A stretch of 64,000 nt of DNA from Actinoalloteichus fjordicus (GTDB taxonomy: Bacteria > Actinomycetota > Actinomycetes > Mycobacteriales > Pseudonocardiaceae): NCBI RefSeq assembly GCF_001941625.1, contig NZ_CP016076.1, positions 992,001-1,056,000 on the forward strand, written 5' to 3'. The notes beneath the pieces were generated by a model. That model was not told the DNA's origin. It was given only the letters and a program-made list of their open reading frames with translations, and made no database searches. Positions 43,756-53,325 of this stretch are shown here, piece after piece (the stretch's first letter is position 1; each line of letters begins with the position of its first letter). The position numbers were made by a program, and so were the translations under genes.

Positions 43756-43916
43756 GAGCCTGTCTTCGATCCCCCACCGTCGTGAGCGGGGATCAGCGTG
43801 GCTGAGCTGCCAGGCGGAGGAAAGAGACATAACGGAGTTATGTCGACTGGCGACAACGCCGCAGATCGCCGCGCTGGCCCCGCGCAACAGGAAAAGTGGG
43901 GATTAAAGACAGGCTC
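43756..43916 (+). mobile_element. 161-bp MITE-like element, copy A
   Basis: GAGCCTGTC at the left end is inverted as GACAGGCTC at the right end, with longer imperfect inversion (TCTTYGATCC against GGATTAAAGA). It is flanked on both sides by TGA; the left TGA is the stop of the preceding gene. The interior has a CATAAC/GTTATG hairpin and no transposase. It is about 94% identical to copy B at 45937. A 3-bp TNA duplication would fit an IS5-superfamily (IS1031/IS427-like) mobiliser, which is not in the window. Confidence 0.75.
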
Positions 43917-44109
43917 TGAGTCGAGCATCTGGTGTGTGACGTCTGCGCTGTCGATCTGATCGACGGCGCAGACGCCTTCTCCGGGTGATCTCGGCACCCG
44001 GTTCTCCGGAATCCTTTTACGCTGTTCGAACAGAACCGCGATTCTCTGGCGGCGGAGTCGTTTCCGCCGAGTCCGTCCGAGTCCGGCGCAGCCTCCGCCG
44101 GACCGCCGC

Positions 44110-44634
44110 TCACCTCGGCGAGGTCAGCACCTCGGTGACGACGCGGTGGTAGAGCAGCTCCAGCAGCCAGCGGCCGAACAGCGAGCCGCCGAACTCCGAC
44201 GAGCGGTCCTCCGGCCGGATCGACACAGCGGGCTCGTGATCGATGCCGACGGCCACCACGCCGATGCCGTAGTAGTCCAGCTCCGCCAGCGGCCACGGAT
44301 CGCTGGTCTGAGCTGCGGGAAGCACGACCGCGCACGGTGCGAGGGTCATCAGCGTCCCGCAGGAGCGCAGCGCCCGGCCCGCCTTCGACTCGGTGACCAG
44401 GACGCCGATGAGATCGACGGCGGGCACCGGGATCTGGTCGTAGTACGTGGGCTCGAACCAGGAACGGAACCACGACGGGTTCGGCTCCGGGGGCCAGCCG
44501 TTCTCCACACGCCAACGATGCACGTCGGCGCGTAATCCCACGACCGCGGACACCTGCTGGCCGAGCACGGTGACATCGGCGACGACATGACCGTGCCAAC
44601 CGAGCGCCTGAGCTGCCTGCTGGAGTGACGGCAC
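44110..44634 (-). CDS. Uncharacterised 174-residue protein
   Basis: The start is GTG 44634. The product is soluble, with an N-terminal helix (PSLQQAAQALGWHGHVVAD), a WRVENGWPPEPNPSWFRSWF segment and alternating strands (VDLIGVLVTESKAGRALRSC; ALAPCAVVLPAA-like region). I do not recognise a family. It lies alone on the minus strand between MITE copy A and the K+ channel gene. Confidence 0.5.
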   Translation of the reverse strand: MPSLQQAAQALGWHGHVVADVTVLGQQVSAVVGLRADVHRWRVENGWPPEPNPSWFRSWFEPTYYDQIPVPAVDLIGVLVTESKAGRALRSCGTLMTLAPCAVVLPAAQTSDPWPLAELDYYGIGVVAVGIDHEPAVSIRPEDRSSEFGGSLFGRWLLELLYHRVVTEVLTSPR

Positions 44635-44859
44635 GGACGCATCTTAATCCCCTCGGAAGGCGGGTGGTCGCCGACGCGGCTCAATCTTGACCGAGCCGAG
44701 TCGGTGACATTCCGCATCGGAGTGTTCGGCTCGACGTGGTTCGGCCGGGCCGTTTACGCTCGGAGCCGTGCGGGCCGCAAGCCGATGTGCCCTCGACAGG
44801 CGACGGGTGGCGGTGACGGGTGTGACGGGCAGCAGAGCAATCGTCCAGGCCTCGGCCTG

Positions 44860-45936
44860 ATGGGACTTCGCAGAGCCGCGATCGAACGAGACTTCGATCT
44901 TCGGCCCGATCACACGCTGGTGGGCGTCGTCCACATTCCCAGCGGCGGGGTCGGCCCGGTGCAGGCCATCGCCCAGCGCGTCATCGGTGCGCTGCTGGCG
45001 CTGCTGGCGACGGTGATCATCGTCTACCTGGATCGCGAGGGCTATCGCGACACCGCCGACGACTCGGTGTCGCTGTTGGACGCCTTCTACTATGCGACCG
45101 TCTCGTTGTCGACCACCGGATACGGCGACATCACCCCGGTCTCGGACTCGGCTCGCCTGATCAACATCCTGGTGATCACGCCGCTGCGGGTGCTCTTCCT
45201 GATCGTCCTGGTCGGGACCACGCTGGAAGTGCTCACCGAGCGGTCCCGGCAAGCCCTGAAGATCCAACGTTGGAGGTCGAAGGTGCGTGACCACGTAGTC
45301 GTCATCGGCTACGGGACGAAGGGCAGGTCGGCGATCAGATCGCTGCTCGGCGACGACGTGGACCCCTCGAACCTGGTGGTGGTCGACTCGGATCAGACGA
45401 TGCTCGACGCCGCCGCCGCGCTGGGACTGGTGACCGTGCGCGGCTCCGGGACCAGATCCGACGTGCTGCGGGTTGCGGGCGTCCAGCGGGCCAGGGCCGT
45501 CGTGGTGGCCACCAACCGGGACGACACCGCCGTCCTGGTCACGCTGACGGCCAGGGAGCTGGCCCCGAAGGCCGCCATCGTCGCGGCGGTTCGCGAGGCG
45601 GAGAACGTCCATCTGCTGCGCCAGTCCGGCGCGGACTCGGTGGTCGTCTCCAGCGAGACGGCGGGCAGGCTGCTCGGGATGGCCACCACCACGCCCTCGG
45701 TGGTCGAGATCTTCGAGGACCTGCTCACCACCGACGAGGGACTGGCGATGGGGGAGCGCCCGGTCGATCCGGCCGAGGTGGGCGGTTCTCCACGTCACCT
45801 GACCGACATCGTCCTCGGCGTGGTGCGGCGCGGCACCCTGTACCGGATCGACGCACCGCAGGCCGATGCCCTCGAGATCGGCGATCGACTGATCTACGTG
45901 CGCAAGGTCACGCCGCCCGACGGCAAGGCCGACTGA
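44860..45936 (+). CDS. Two-helix K+ channel with RCK (TrkA-N) domain
   Basis: ATG 44860 gives 358 residues. Two membrane helices at about 45-65 and 100-125 flank the pore loop with selectivity filter STTGYGDITP near 83-92. The cytosolic RCK/TrkA-N domain begins VVVIGYGTKGRSAI near 147, with the Rossmann glycine turn and VVDSDQTMLDAAAALG. A TrkA-C-like end follows. It is a ligand-gated potassium channel and matches mycobacterial Rv3200c next to adnB. Its stop codon also hosts a MITE. Confidence 0.88.
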   Translation: MGLRRAAIERDFDLRPDHTLVGVVHIPSGGVGPVQAIAQRVIGALLALLATVIIVYLDREGYRDTADDSVSLLDAFYYATVSLSTTGYGDITPVSDSARLINILVITPLRVLFLIVLVGTTLEVLTERSRQALKIQRWRSKVRDHVVVIGYGTKGRSAIRSLLGDDVDPSNLVVVDSDQTMLDAAAALGLVTVRGSGTRSDVLRVAGVQRARAVVVATNRDDTAVLVTLTARELAPKAAIVAAVREAENVHLLRQSGADSVVVSSETAGRLLGMATTTPSVVEIFEDLLTTDEGLAMGERPVDPAEVGGSPRHLTDIVLGVVRRGTLYRIDAPQADALEIGDRLIYVRKVTPPDGKAD

Positions 45937-46096
45937 GAGCCTGTCTTTGATCCTCCTCCGTCGTGAGCGGGGATCAGCGTGGCTGAGCTGCCAGGCGGAG
46001 GAAGGAGGCATAACGGAGTTATGTTGACTGACGACAACGCCGCAGATCGCCGCGCTGGCCCCGCGCAACAGGAAAGCGGGGATTAAAGACAGGCTC
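45937..46096 (+). mobile_element. 160-bp MITE-like element, copy B
   Basis: Same ends and interior as copy A, with about nine substitutions and one indel. TGA flanks both sides; the left TGA is the stop of the channel gene. The interior hairpin CATAAC/GTTATG is retained. Confidence 0.75.
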
Positions 46097-46334
46097 TGAG
46101 CCGTTCGGCGGGCAGGCCGTTCCGGGGCGAGATGACCACGTCGATCACCGCGCGGTGTGGCGGGACCGGGGTCGCCTCCCGCGCCGCCGTGACGGTGCGT
46201 GTTGAGCGGCTCCGGCCGGAACTCGGCGCTGCCGAGTCGACCCGGTAGGCCGATCGGCCGCCCTGGGTGACCGAGTCCTCGCCGTGCGCGGTCCGCCGCA
46301 CGGCCCGACTCGCGCGTCTGCCACGATCTTCGCC

Positions 46335-47126
46335 GTGGCGGTTCGACAGGGACCTGGCAGGTCGGTGCTGACGATCATGGTCCTCGCCGTGCTCGGCATC
46401 GGCGTTCTCGTGGCGACGGGACGACTGCTCCCGTTCCAGGGCGCCTCCACCGACGACGTCCGGGCCGCGACCGCCGTCGTGATCCGGACTGCCGACTGCG
46501 GCGTCGCGGGTGCGCGAGACCGCGTCGAGGTCCAGCTCGACGCCGAGTTCCTGGAGGCGGACCTGGTGGCCTGCGGGCACACCGAGGGAGCGCGGCTGGA
46601 GGTCGACGTGATCGAGGCCGATCTCGAGTCGGACGAGGAGATCGAGGTATGGCTCGCGGGCACCGCGACCGGCGGGCCGGACCCCGGCGAGCGGATGTCG
46701 GCCGTGCTGTTGGCCGTCGCGGGGTTGGCCGGGGCGGCGCTGGCCGTCCTGATCGGCCGTCCGCGCAGGCGGTCGTCCCGCCCGGCTGCGGCAGGCGCTG
46801 TGGCCCCCGCACCGGCGGCGTCGGGCGCCACGACGCCTGATCCGGGAGTACCCGACCCCACCGAAGTCGATCCCACCGGAGCCCACCCCACCGGCTCCGA
46901 GCCCGCTGCCGCCTACGGCGCCGCCGCGTATGACACTCCGGGTGATGACCCTGCCGGGTACGCCGCTGCGGGGCACGAGCCCGCCGGATACGGCACTGGC
47001 ACGTACGGCCCTGCGGTGCCCGATCTCGGCGTGTCTGATCTCTATGCGTCCGACTCCTCGACGACCGGACGTCTGCCGGTCCTGGATCAGTCGGTTCCGC
47101 CGCTGACCCGACAGCCGGAGCCGTGA
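46335..47126 (+). CDS. Two-pass membrane protein with Pro/Gly/Ala-rich tail
   Basis: GTG 46335 gives 263 residues. A first hydrophobic segment (SVLTIMVLAVLGIGVLVAT) could be an anchor; an extracytoplasmic domain with two cysteines (ADCGVAG; VACGHTEG, possibly a disulfide) follows, then a second membrane segment (SAVLLAVAGLAGAALAVLIG) near 120 and a long disordered tail with repeated DPTG, AAYG and PAGY words. I do not recognise the family. Its 3' end converges on the metallopeptidase gene. Confidence 0.55.
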   Translation: MAVRQGPGRSVLTIMVLAVLGIGVLVATGRLLPFQGASTDDVRAATAVVIRTADCGVAGARDRVEVQLDAEFLEADLVACGHTEGARLEVDVIEADLESDEEIEVWLAGTATGGPDPGERMSAVLLAVAGLAGAALAVLIGRPRRRSSRPAAAGAVAPAPAASGATTPDPGVPDPTEVDPTGAHPTGSEPAAAYGAAAYDTPGDDPAGYAAAGHEPAGYGTGTYGPAVPDLGVSDLYASDSSTTGRLPVLDQSVPPLTRQPEP

Positions 47127-47151
47127 TCGTCCCGCCTCCCGCGCGAGCGGT

Positions 47152-48648
47152 TCAGCGGACGTCGGCAGGCGTGGCCAGCCAGGTGTTGCACTGCTGAGTG
47201 TTGTTGTTGTAGTAGCCCTGTTCCATCCAGCCGCCGTTGATCTCCGGCGCTCCGTGATCCGGCGGCGCGCCCCGATCCGGCCAGTCCCCACGATTTCGCG
47301 CGTCACGTAACGCGATCGACATCGTGTCGAGGTCGACGACTCCGGTGCGGGTGGTCGCGGCCAACAGCATTCCGCCGTAGCAGGTCGCCTGGAGTTCCAG
47401 CCTGCGCGAGATCTCCAGCCCCTCCGGGCTGTTCGGGCCCACCGCATAGCGTTCGTCCCAGGCCGCCTGCATGATGCCCGCCAGTCCCTGGACGTGGTGG
47501 CCGTACTCATGGAAGAGCACGCTCAGGTATGGGCCGGGGTGATCGCCCAGCTGCTCCTGATCGGCGTGTACCGAGGCGGACATGTACAGCGTGTGGTTCC
47601 CGCTGCAGTAATAGGAGGAGTTCGCCGTGCCGCACGGCGTCTCGACCGGGCCCGAGACGGTGATCAGCTCGGGCGGGGTGGCAGGCAGGTTGTTCGACTC
47701 CAGCGCGTAGCGCCACGCGTCCACCATGCACGGCAGCGCCGACTGGTAGAGGGCGTCCTGTCCGGCGTGATCACGGGAGAAGGGCGCGAGCGTGCAGGCG
47801 GTGGTGTCGGAGGCGTACATGCCGTCGGCGTTGATCGGGTGATCACCGAGCAGGTAGACCGGCTGCGGACTGCCCACCGGCTCCTCGTAGGTCGGCTCGG
47901 GCTCCTCGGTCTCGACCTCGGTGGTGGTGGGCGTGGTCGGCGGCTGCGGAGTGTTCTGGGCGGGGGGTGGTTCGGCGGTCGGCGCCGCCCTGGTGGGGCC
48001 TGCGGTCTGCCTCGAGGCGTCCAACGCCGAGTTGGCCATCGCGCCGATGACGCCGACCAGCGCGAGTCCTGCGACTCCGAGGCCCAGCGTGATCAGCAGC
48101 CCCGGCGCGCGAGACTGCTGCGGCACGGGACCTGCGATGCCGTCGGCGTTCCGCTGGTATCCGGTGTGAGTCTGTGCCCTGGATCGGGGGATCGGCTGCG
48201 GCGCGGTGGCAGGCTCCTCCGCCCGACTGCGGGGTGGCGGCAGCGGCAGCCGGATGGGCCCGGTCATCCCGGTGGTGCGTGATTCCGACGAGGTTCCGGC
48301 CGTCCCGGCCCGCTGCGTGCGGTGGCCGGGCCGGTGAGTCGACGGGGTGCCCGCCGCTGCCTCGCCGGACAGGCGGCCCCTCGGACCCGGCGCCGGGCCC
48401 GGCCCCGGTGCCCGTCGGGGAACCCGTGTCTCCGGGGAGTCCGGTGCCCCGGCGCCTCGGCCTGCCTGCGGGTCGGGCAGGGGCGACGGACCCTGGACCG
48501 GTGTCGGGCCTCTCGTGGCGGGCCGGGCAGCCGGCCGGATGGGGCGAGCGGCGGGCGGTGGTGCCACCGGTCGGGGTGGCGGGCGATGCCGTGATCCGTC
48601 GCCGCCCGGCCTGGGCCCGTCGCTGTATGGCGGTCTGAACTGCGACAT
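47152..48648 (-). CDS. Neutral zinc metallopeptidase (YpfJ/pfam04228 family), membrane-anchored
   Basis: The 498-residue protein has a long Pro/Arg-rich cytosolic region (1-180), one membrane helix (APGLLITLGLGVAGLALVGVIG), a Pro/Thr/Glu linker and an extracytoplasmic zinc domain with FHEYGHHVQG near 390, the family motif, and a later LELQATCYGG helix carrying the acidic ligand. Cysteines in TTACTL, LPCMVD, TPCGTA and SYYCSG likely form disulfides. It is divergent from the DUF2207 gene. Substrates of this family are unknown. Confidence 0.85.
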   Translation of the reverse strand: MSQFRPPYSDGPRPGGDGSRHRPPPRPVAPPPAARPIRPAARPATRGPTPVQGPSPLPDPQAGRGAGAPDSPETRVPRRAPGPGPAPGPRGRLSGEAAAGTPSTHRPGHRTQRAGTAGTSSESRTTGMTGPIRLPLPPPRSRAEEPATAPQPIPRSRAQTHTGYQRNADGIAGPVPQQSRAPGLLITLGLGVAGLALVGVIGAMANSALDASRQTAGPTRAAPTAEPPPAQNTPQPPTTPTTTEVETEEPEPTYEEPVGSPQPVYLLGDHPINADGMYASDTTACTLAPFSRDHAGQDALYQSALPCMVDAWRYALESNNLPATPPELITVSGPVETPCGTANSSYYCSGNHTLYMSASVHADQEQLGDHPGPYLSVLFHEYGHHVQGLAGIMQAAWDERYAVGPNSPEGLEISRRLELQATCYGGMLLAATTRTGVVDLDTMSIALRDARNRGDWPDRGAPPDHGAPEINGGWMEQGYYNNNTQQCNTWLATPADVR

Positions 48649-48862
48649 CGGTACTGCGTCTCTCCCTCAACACCCGGCCGAGGAAGCGAACCGCCGATCG
48701 GCTCGGTCATCCGGCGCGGTGGCCTTCGCCGTGCGACCCGGCGTCTCCATCGGACTCCCTCCCGCGAAGTCCTACCAGCATTCGCCCAGATCGTGGTGCA
48801 GATCCGCGCCGTCGGCGCTCGTCGATCACGAGCATAAGGCGACTCCGCTATCCTCCGCAGCC

Positions 48863-50563
48863 GTGTTCTCTGTCCGGGGTCCTCTCGCCCTCATGACCGT
48901 CGTCACCCTCCTCGCCGCAGGCTCGCCCGCCGCGGCTCAGGAGTCGGATCAGCCGACCGCTGACGGCTCGTCGGTCGTGGTCGAGCTGCGCCTGGAACCG
49001 GACGGGACGCTGAGCGTCGAGGAACAGATCACCGTCCTGGGCGAGGAGGCGATCAGGCGCGAGTCCCCACTGCGGGAACTCGCCGGGGTGGACGTGGATC
49101 GCGTCTACGAGGTGCGCGACGTCGAGACGGACGGACCCGTCGAGGCCGAGGTCACCGGGCGGGCGTTCATCGTCACCGCGAACCAGGGGACCAGCACGCT
49201 GCGGTATCAGGTCGACGGGGCCGTCGCGGATCTCGCCGCGAGCCAGGAGTTCCGGTGGCAGGTCACGGGCGACTGGGACGCCGACCTCAGCCTGATCCGG
49301 GTGGCCTTCGTGTCGCCCTCGGCTCCACAGTCGATCACCTGCCTCGCGGGCGCGCCGTCCTCGAACACCACCTGCACCGTCTCGCAGATCGACGCGGGGC
49401 AGCTCGCCACCGCGCAGCAGACCGGACTCGACGCGGGCGACCGGCTCGCGGTCAGCGTCGGACTGCCCGCCGACGCGGTGCCCGCCACCGCGCGGTACGA
49501 CGAGAACTTCAGCATCGCCAGGGCGTTCTCCCTCACCCCGTCGACCGCTGTGGTCCTCGGCGTCCTGTTCCTCCTGCTGCTCGTGGCCTTGGCGGTGCCT
49601 GCCCGGCGCAGGCGTCAGGACCGGGCGGCCCTGCGGTCCGAGATCGGCCCGGTGGACGTGCTGCTGACGGAGCCGGACGGCTCGGTCGCCTTCGCCTCCC
49701 CGGACGGGGTGCTGCCCGGCCAGGTCGGCACGGTGGTCGACGAGCACGTCGACGTGGTGGACATCACCTCCACCATCGTGGACCTGGCCGTCCGCAACTA
49801 CCTGTGGATCGAGGAGCTGCACGTCGATCAGGACGTGCTGGACTGGCGCATCGTCCGCCGCAACCCGCCGGACGAGGCCCTGCACGACTACGAGCGCGTC
49901 CTCTACGCGTGCTTACTCGGCCCGGACACCGGGCCGGACCGCCGCGAGGAAGTCCTGGTCTCCGAGCTGTCAGGCGATGACGCACTCGACCTCGCCGCCG
50001 TCCAGAACGCGTTGTACGCCGACGTCGTCGAACGTCGCTGGTTCTCCGTCCGGCCCGATCAGGCCAGGAACCGCTGGTGGTGGGCGGGTCTCGGCGTCAC
50101 CTCGCTCGGCGCGGTGCTCACCGTCCTGTTCGCCGCGCTGGGCGGCTCGGCCCTGATCGGACTCGGACTCGTCGTGATCGGACTGGTGATGGCGCTGGAT
50201 GCGCGTCGGCTGCCTGCGCGGACCGTCCGGGGCAGCAGACTCGTCGCCCAGGTGCGCGGCCTGCGCGACTACCTCGACACGGCGTCCTGCATCGACATCC
50301 CCGCCGACGACCGGGAGATGGTGTTCTCCCGCTCGCTGCCGTACGCGGTCGTCCTCGGCGAGACACGGCGTTGGATGGGGGAGTTCGCCGGGATCGACGG
50401 CGGTGCTGACGGGACGCCCGGGCTCTACTGGTACGGCGAGGACCGGGGCGGCACCGCGTCGGCCAGCCCGGATCTGCGGCGGTTCGCCGTCCACTTCCCG
50501 AGTTTTCTTGCCGAGCTGGACGGGGTGCTGGCCGAAGCGGGCCACCTTCGTTCGCTGCGCTGA
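48863..50563 (+). CDS. DUF2207 membrane protein
   Basis: TATCCT (48849-48854) 8 bases before GTG 48863 suggests a leaderless start and a 566-residue product. A signal peptide (LALMTVVTLLAAGSPAAAQ) is followed by the DUF2207 beta-domain (VELRLEPDGTLSVEEQITV), membrane segments at about 225-247 and 415-450, and a cytosolic domain between them (VDVVDITSTIVDLAVRNYLW). The C-terminal GGADGTPGLYWYGE is unusual for the family's Gly/Ser-rich tail. Its role is unknown. Confidence 0.8.
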   Translation: MFSVRGPLALMTVVTLLAAGSPAAAQESDQPTADGSSVVVELRLEPDGTLSVEEQITVLGEEAIRRESPLRELAGVDVDRVYEVRDVETDGPVEAEVTGRAFIVTANQGTSTLRYQVDGAVADLAASQEFRWQVTGDWDADLSLIRVAFVSPSAPQSITCLAGAPSSNTTCTVSQIDAGQLATAQQTGLDAGDRLAVSVGLPADAVPATARYDENFSIARAFSLTPSTAVVLGVLFLLLLVALAVPARRRRQDRAALRSEIGPVDVLLTEPDGSVAFASPDGVLPGQVGTVVDEHVDVVDITSTIVDLAVRNYLWIEELHVDQDVLDWRIVRRNPPDEALHDYERVLYACLLGPDTGPDRREEVLVSELSGDDALDLAAVQNALYADVVERRWFSVRPDQARNRWWWAGLGVTSLGAVLTVLFAALGGSALIGLGLVVIGLVMALDARRLPARTVRGSRLVAQVRGLRDYLDTASCIDIPADDREMVFSRSLPYAVVLGETRRWMGEFAGIDGGADGTPGLYWYGEDRGGTASASPDLRRFAVHFPSFLAELDGVLAEAGHLRSLR

Positions 50564-50653
50564 TTCGCCCGTCCGGCGGTGTCGACGACGCCGTCCGCCG
50601 GACATCGCGAGTCGCTCCACGGCATCACTCCACGGGGTCGCGTGTGCACGTCG

Positions 50654-50659
50654 TAGGCT
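50654..50659 (+). promoter_or_regulatory. -10 hexamer for a leaderless M16-M16-nudC operon
   Basis: TAGGCT followed by 6 bases and ATG 50666; no ribosome site is seen before this ATG. Confidence 0.45.
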
Positions 50660-50665
50660 GCCGGA

Positions 50666-51958
50666 ATGGTCGACCACCAGCTCCACAGATTCACCCTGCC
50701 CAACGGCCTGCGGGTGGTCCTCGCGCCGGATGACACGGCGCCCGTCGTCGCGGTGAGCGTGCACTACGACGTCGGGTTCCGCTCCGAGCCGGAGGGCCGC
50801 ACCGGCTTCGCGCACCTGTTCGAGCATCTGATGTTCCAGGGCAGCGAGAGCCTGGGGAAGTTGGCGCACTTCCGCCACGTGCAGGGCTCCGGCGGGACCT
50901 TCAACGGGTCCACTCATCAGGACTACACCGACTACTTCGAGATGCTGCCCTCTGCCGCGTTGGAACGGGCGCTGTTCCTCGAGGCCGACCGGATGCGCGC
51001 GCCGAAGCTGACCGAGGAGAACCTGCGCAACCAGGTGGACGTCGTGAAGGAGGAGATCCGGCTCAACGTCCTCAACCGCCCCTACGGCGGCTTCCCCTGG
51101 ATCCTGCTGCCGCCGGTGCTGTTCGACACCTTCCCCAACGCCCACAACGGCTACGGCGACTTCACGGACCTCGAACAGGCCTCGGTCGACGACTGCGCGG
51201 CCTTCTTCGACACCTATTACGCGCCGAGCAACGCCGTCCTCACGGTGGCGGGACACCTCGACGTCGCCAAGACCACCGACCTGGTGCACCGGCACTTCGG
51301 CGACGTCCCAGCCCGGCCGACTCCGGTGCGACCCTCCTTCGCCGAGCCGGTGCCCACCACCGAGCTGCGGGGCACCCACGTCGACGCGCACGCGCCGCTG
51401 CCCGGTATCGCGCTCGGCTACCGGGTTCCCGACCCGGTCACCGATCTCGACGCCTACCTGGCCTATGTGGTGTTGTCCCAGGTCCTCTCCGACGGCGACT
51501 CCTCGCGCCTGCCGCATCGGCTGGTGCACGGCGAGGCGCTCGCCATCGAGGTCGGCGCGGGCTGCGGTCTGTTCCAGCCGCTGGACACCAGGGACCCGGA
51601 CGCCTTCGTCGCGACGATCATCCACTCCTCGGACGTGGAGCAGGCCAGGGTGCTGGCCGCCTTCGACGACGAGCTGGAGATCCTCGCGTCCGAGGGCCCG
51701 CACGTCGACGAGCTGGCCAGGGTGACCGCGCGGTGGACCTCGGCCCTGCACGGCGAGCACGACCGGCTCATCTCGCGGACGCTGGCCTACGGTGCCTTCG
51801 AACTGCTGCACGGGCGGGCCGAGCTGAGTTCCGAGCTGCCCGAGCTGATCGGCCGGGTGACTGTCGAGCACGTCGCCGCCGCTGCCAAGGCACTGCGCCC
51901 CGACGCACGCGCCGTGCTGACCGTCGAGCCCGCCGCTTCCGCTGGAGACGCCCTGTGA
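50666..51958 (+). CDS. M16-family zinc peptidase, catalytic subunit
   Basis: The 430-residue protein has the inverted zinc motif HLFEHLMFQG (HxxEH) near 50 and the distal Glu in VVKEEIRLN near 125, so the active site is intact. The C-terminal half-domain has the usual substrate-clamping block (PGIALGYRVPD). No signal peptide is visible, suggesting a cytosolic enzyme. The stop overlaps the next start (GTGA). With the following inactive subunit it should form a PqqF/MPP-type heterodimer. Confidence 0.88.
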   Translation: MVDHQLHRFTLPNGLRVVLAPDDTAPVVAVSVHYDVGFRSEPEGRTGFAHLFEHLMFQGSESLGKLAHFRHVQGSGGTFNGSTHQDYTDYFEMLPSAALERALFLEADRMRAPKLTEENLRNQVDVVKEEIRLNVLNRPYGGFPWILLPPVLFDTFPNAHNGYGDFTDLEQASVDDCAAFFDTYYAPSNAVLTVAGHLDVAKTTDLVHRHFGDVPARPTPVRPSFAEPVPTTELRGTHVDAHAPLPGIALGYRVPDPVTDLDAYLAYVVLSQVLSDGDSSRLPHRLVHGEALAIEVGAGCGLFQPLDTRDPDAFVATIIHSSDVEQARVLAAFDDELEILASEGPHVDELARVTARWTSALHGEHDRLISRTLAYGAFELLHGRAELSSELPELIGRVTVEHVAAAAKALRPDARAVLTVEPAASAGDAL

Positions 51959-53325
51959 ACACCACCACGCACCGCACCGCCGAGCAGATCGGCCGCACCG
52001 AGGCGGGTCCCCGCCCGCTCCCCGAGTTGGGGGTGGCCAGGCTGGACGATCCGCCCGTGCGGCTGGACGTCGTCCTGGAGAACGGGCTGCGCCTCATCGC
52101 CGTCCGGCAGCCCTCCGTGCCTATGGTCGAGATGCGAATGAGCATCCCGTTCGCGGGCGAGGCAGAACAGCACTCCGCCGTCGCGGAGCTGCTGGCGACC
52201 GCCATGCTGACCGGCACCGAACGGCGGGACCGTGTCCTGATGGACACCGACCTGGCAGCCGTCGGCGCCGACCTGCGCACCGTCGTCGACCCGGAGCGGC
52301 TGCGCGTGTCGGGATCGACGCTGGCCAGCGGGCTGGACATCTTCCTCGACGTGGTCAGCGACGCGCTCACCAGCGCGGCCTACCGCGAGGCCGAGGTGTT
52401 GGGCGAACGCGATCGGCTCGCCGAGCGGATCAACGTCGCACGATCCCAGCCCAGGGTGATCGCCAGGGAGGCCCTGCAGCGTCGGCGCTTTGGCGACCAC
52501 CCCTACACGCGGGAGATGCCGCGCGCCGCCGACGTCCTCGCGGTGGAGCCCGCCGAGGTCCGGCTGCTGCACGGGGCCGCCGTCGTGCCGCGCGGCGCGA
52601 CGATGGTCCTGGTCGGCGACATCGACCTCGACCGGATCGCCGACACGGTGTCTCGGGCGTTGGCGGACTGGCACAGCGACCGCAGCGCCTCGGTGCTTCC
52701 CCAGCTGCCGCTGGTCTCCGGCGGCGATCTGCTGCTGGTGGACCGGCCGGGTGCCGTGCAGTCCCAGATCCGGCTGTCGGCGCAGGCCATCACCCGGCTC
52801 GACCCGCGTTTCCCCTCGCTGCAGCTGGCCAACGTGGTGTTCGGCGGCTACTTCTCCTCGCGGTTGGTCGAGAACATCCGGGAGGACAAGGGCTACACCT
52901 ACAGCGCCAGCTCGTCGTTCGAGTACACGCCGCAGGGCGCCGTCCTCGACGTCGACGCCGACACCGCCAGCGAGGTGACGGCCGCGGCCGTGCTGGAGAT
53001 GCGGTACGAGCTGGGCAGGCTGGGGGTGGTGCCGCCGACGAAGGAGGAGCTGGACTCGGCGCGCGAATACCTGATCGGCTCGCTGCTGATCTCCACGGCC
53101 TCGCAGGGCGGCCTGGCAGGCACCCTGTCGGGACTGGCGTCGATCGGCGTGCCGCTGGACTGGCTCCAGGCGCATCCGGACCGGCTTCGTGCGGTGACGC
53201 CGGAACAGGTGGGCGACGCGGCCCGTGAGTTCTTCACGCCCACCGCGTTCACGGGCGTCGTGGTCGGCGACGCCGAGACCCTGGCCGTCTCGCTGCGTGC
53301 GCTGGGAGGCGTCTCCCTCCCGTGA
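51955..53325 (+). CDS. M16-family subunit lacking the zinc motif
   Basis: GTG 51955 in a GTGA overlap gives 456 residues. The fold matches M16 (ENGLRLIAVRQPSVPMVEMRMS; LIGSLLISTASQGG), but the HxxEH segment is replaced by AVAELLATAMLTG, so it cannot bind zinc. It retains the VDRPGAVQSQIRLSA and EDKGYTYSASSSFEY blocks of non-catalytic M16 partners. It should pair with the upstream catalytic subunit. The stop overlaps nudC (GTGA). Confidence 0.86.
   Translation: MNTTTHRTAEQIGRTEAGPRPLPELGVARLDDPPVRLDVVLENGLRLIAVRQPSVPMVEMRMSIPFAGEAEQHSAVAELLATAMLTGTERRDRVLMDTDLAAVGADLRTVVDPERLRVSGSTLASGLDIFLDVVSDALTSAAYREAEVLGERDRLAERINVARSQPRVIAREALQRRRFGDHPYTREMPRAADVLAVEPAEVRLLHGAAVVPRGATMVLVGDIDLDRIADTVSRALADWHSDRSASVLPQLPLVSGGDLLLVDRPGAVQSQIRLSAQAITRLDPRFPSLQLANVVFGGYFSSRLVENIREDKGYTYSASSSFEYTPQGAVLDVDADTASEVTAAAVLEMRYELGRLGVVPPTKEELDSAREYLIGSLLISTASQGGLAGTLSGLASIGVPLDWLQAHPDRLRAVTPEQVGDAAREFFTPTAFTGVVVGDAETLAVSLRALGGVSLP

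Noticed and set aside
43628-46068. Similar minus-strand peptides starting in MITE copies A and B, suggesting a conserved small protein
   Set aside because: The shared peptide (RGASAAICGVV...) simply reflects the shared DNA of the elements; there is no ribosome site and the frame diverges outside the repeat.
43756-46096. Possible composite transposon bounded by the two MITE copies
   Set aside because: The enclosed genes include a K+ channel that, as I recall, is conserved next to adnB in other actinobacteria, so the interval is native, not cargo. No transposase is present.
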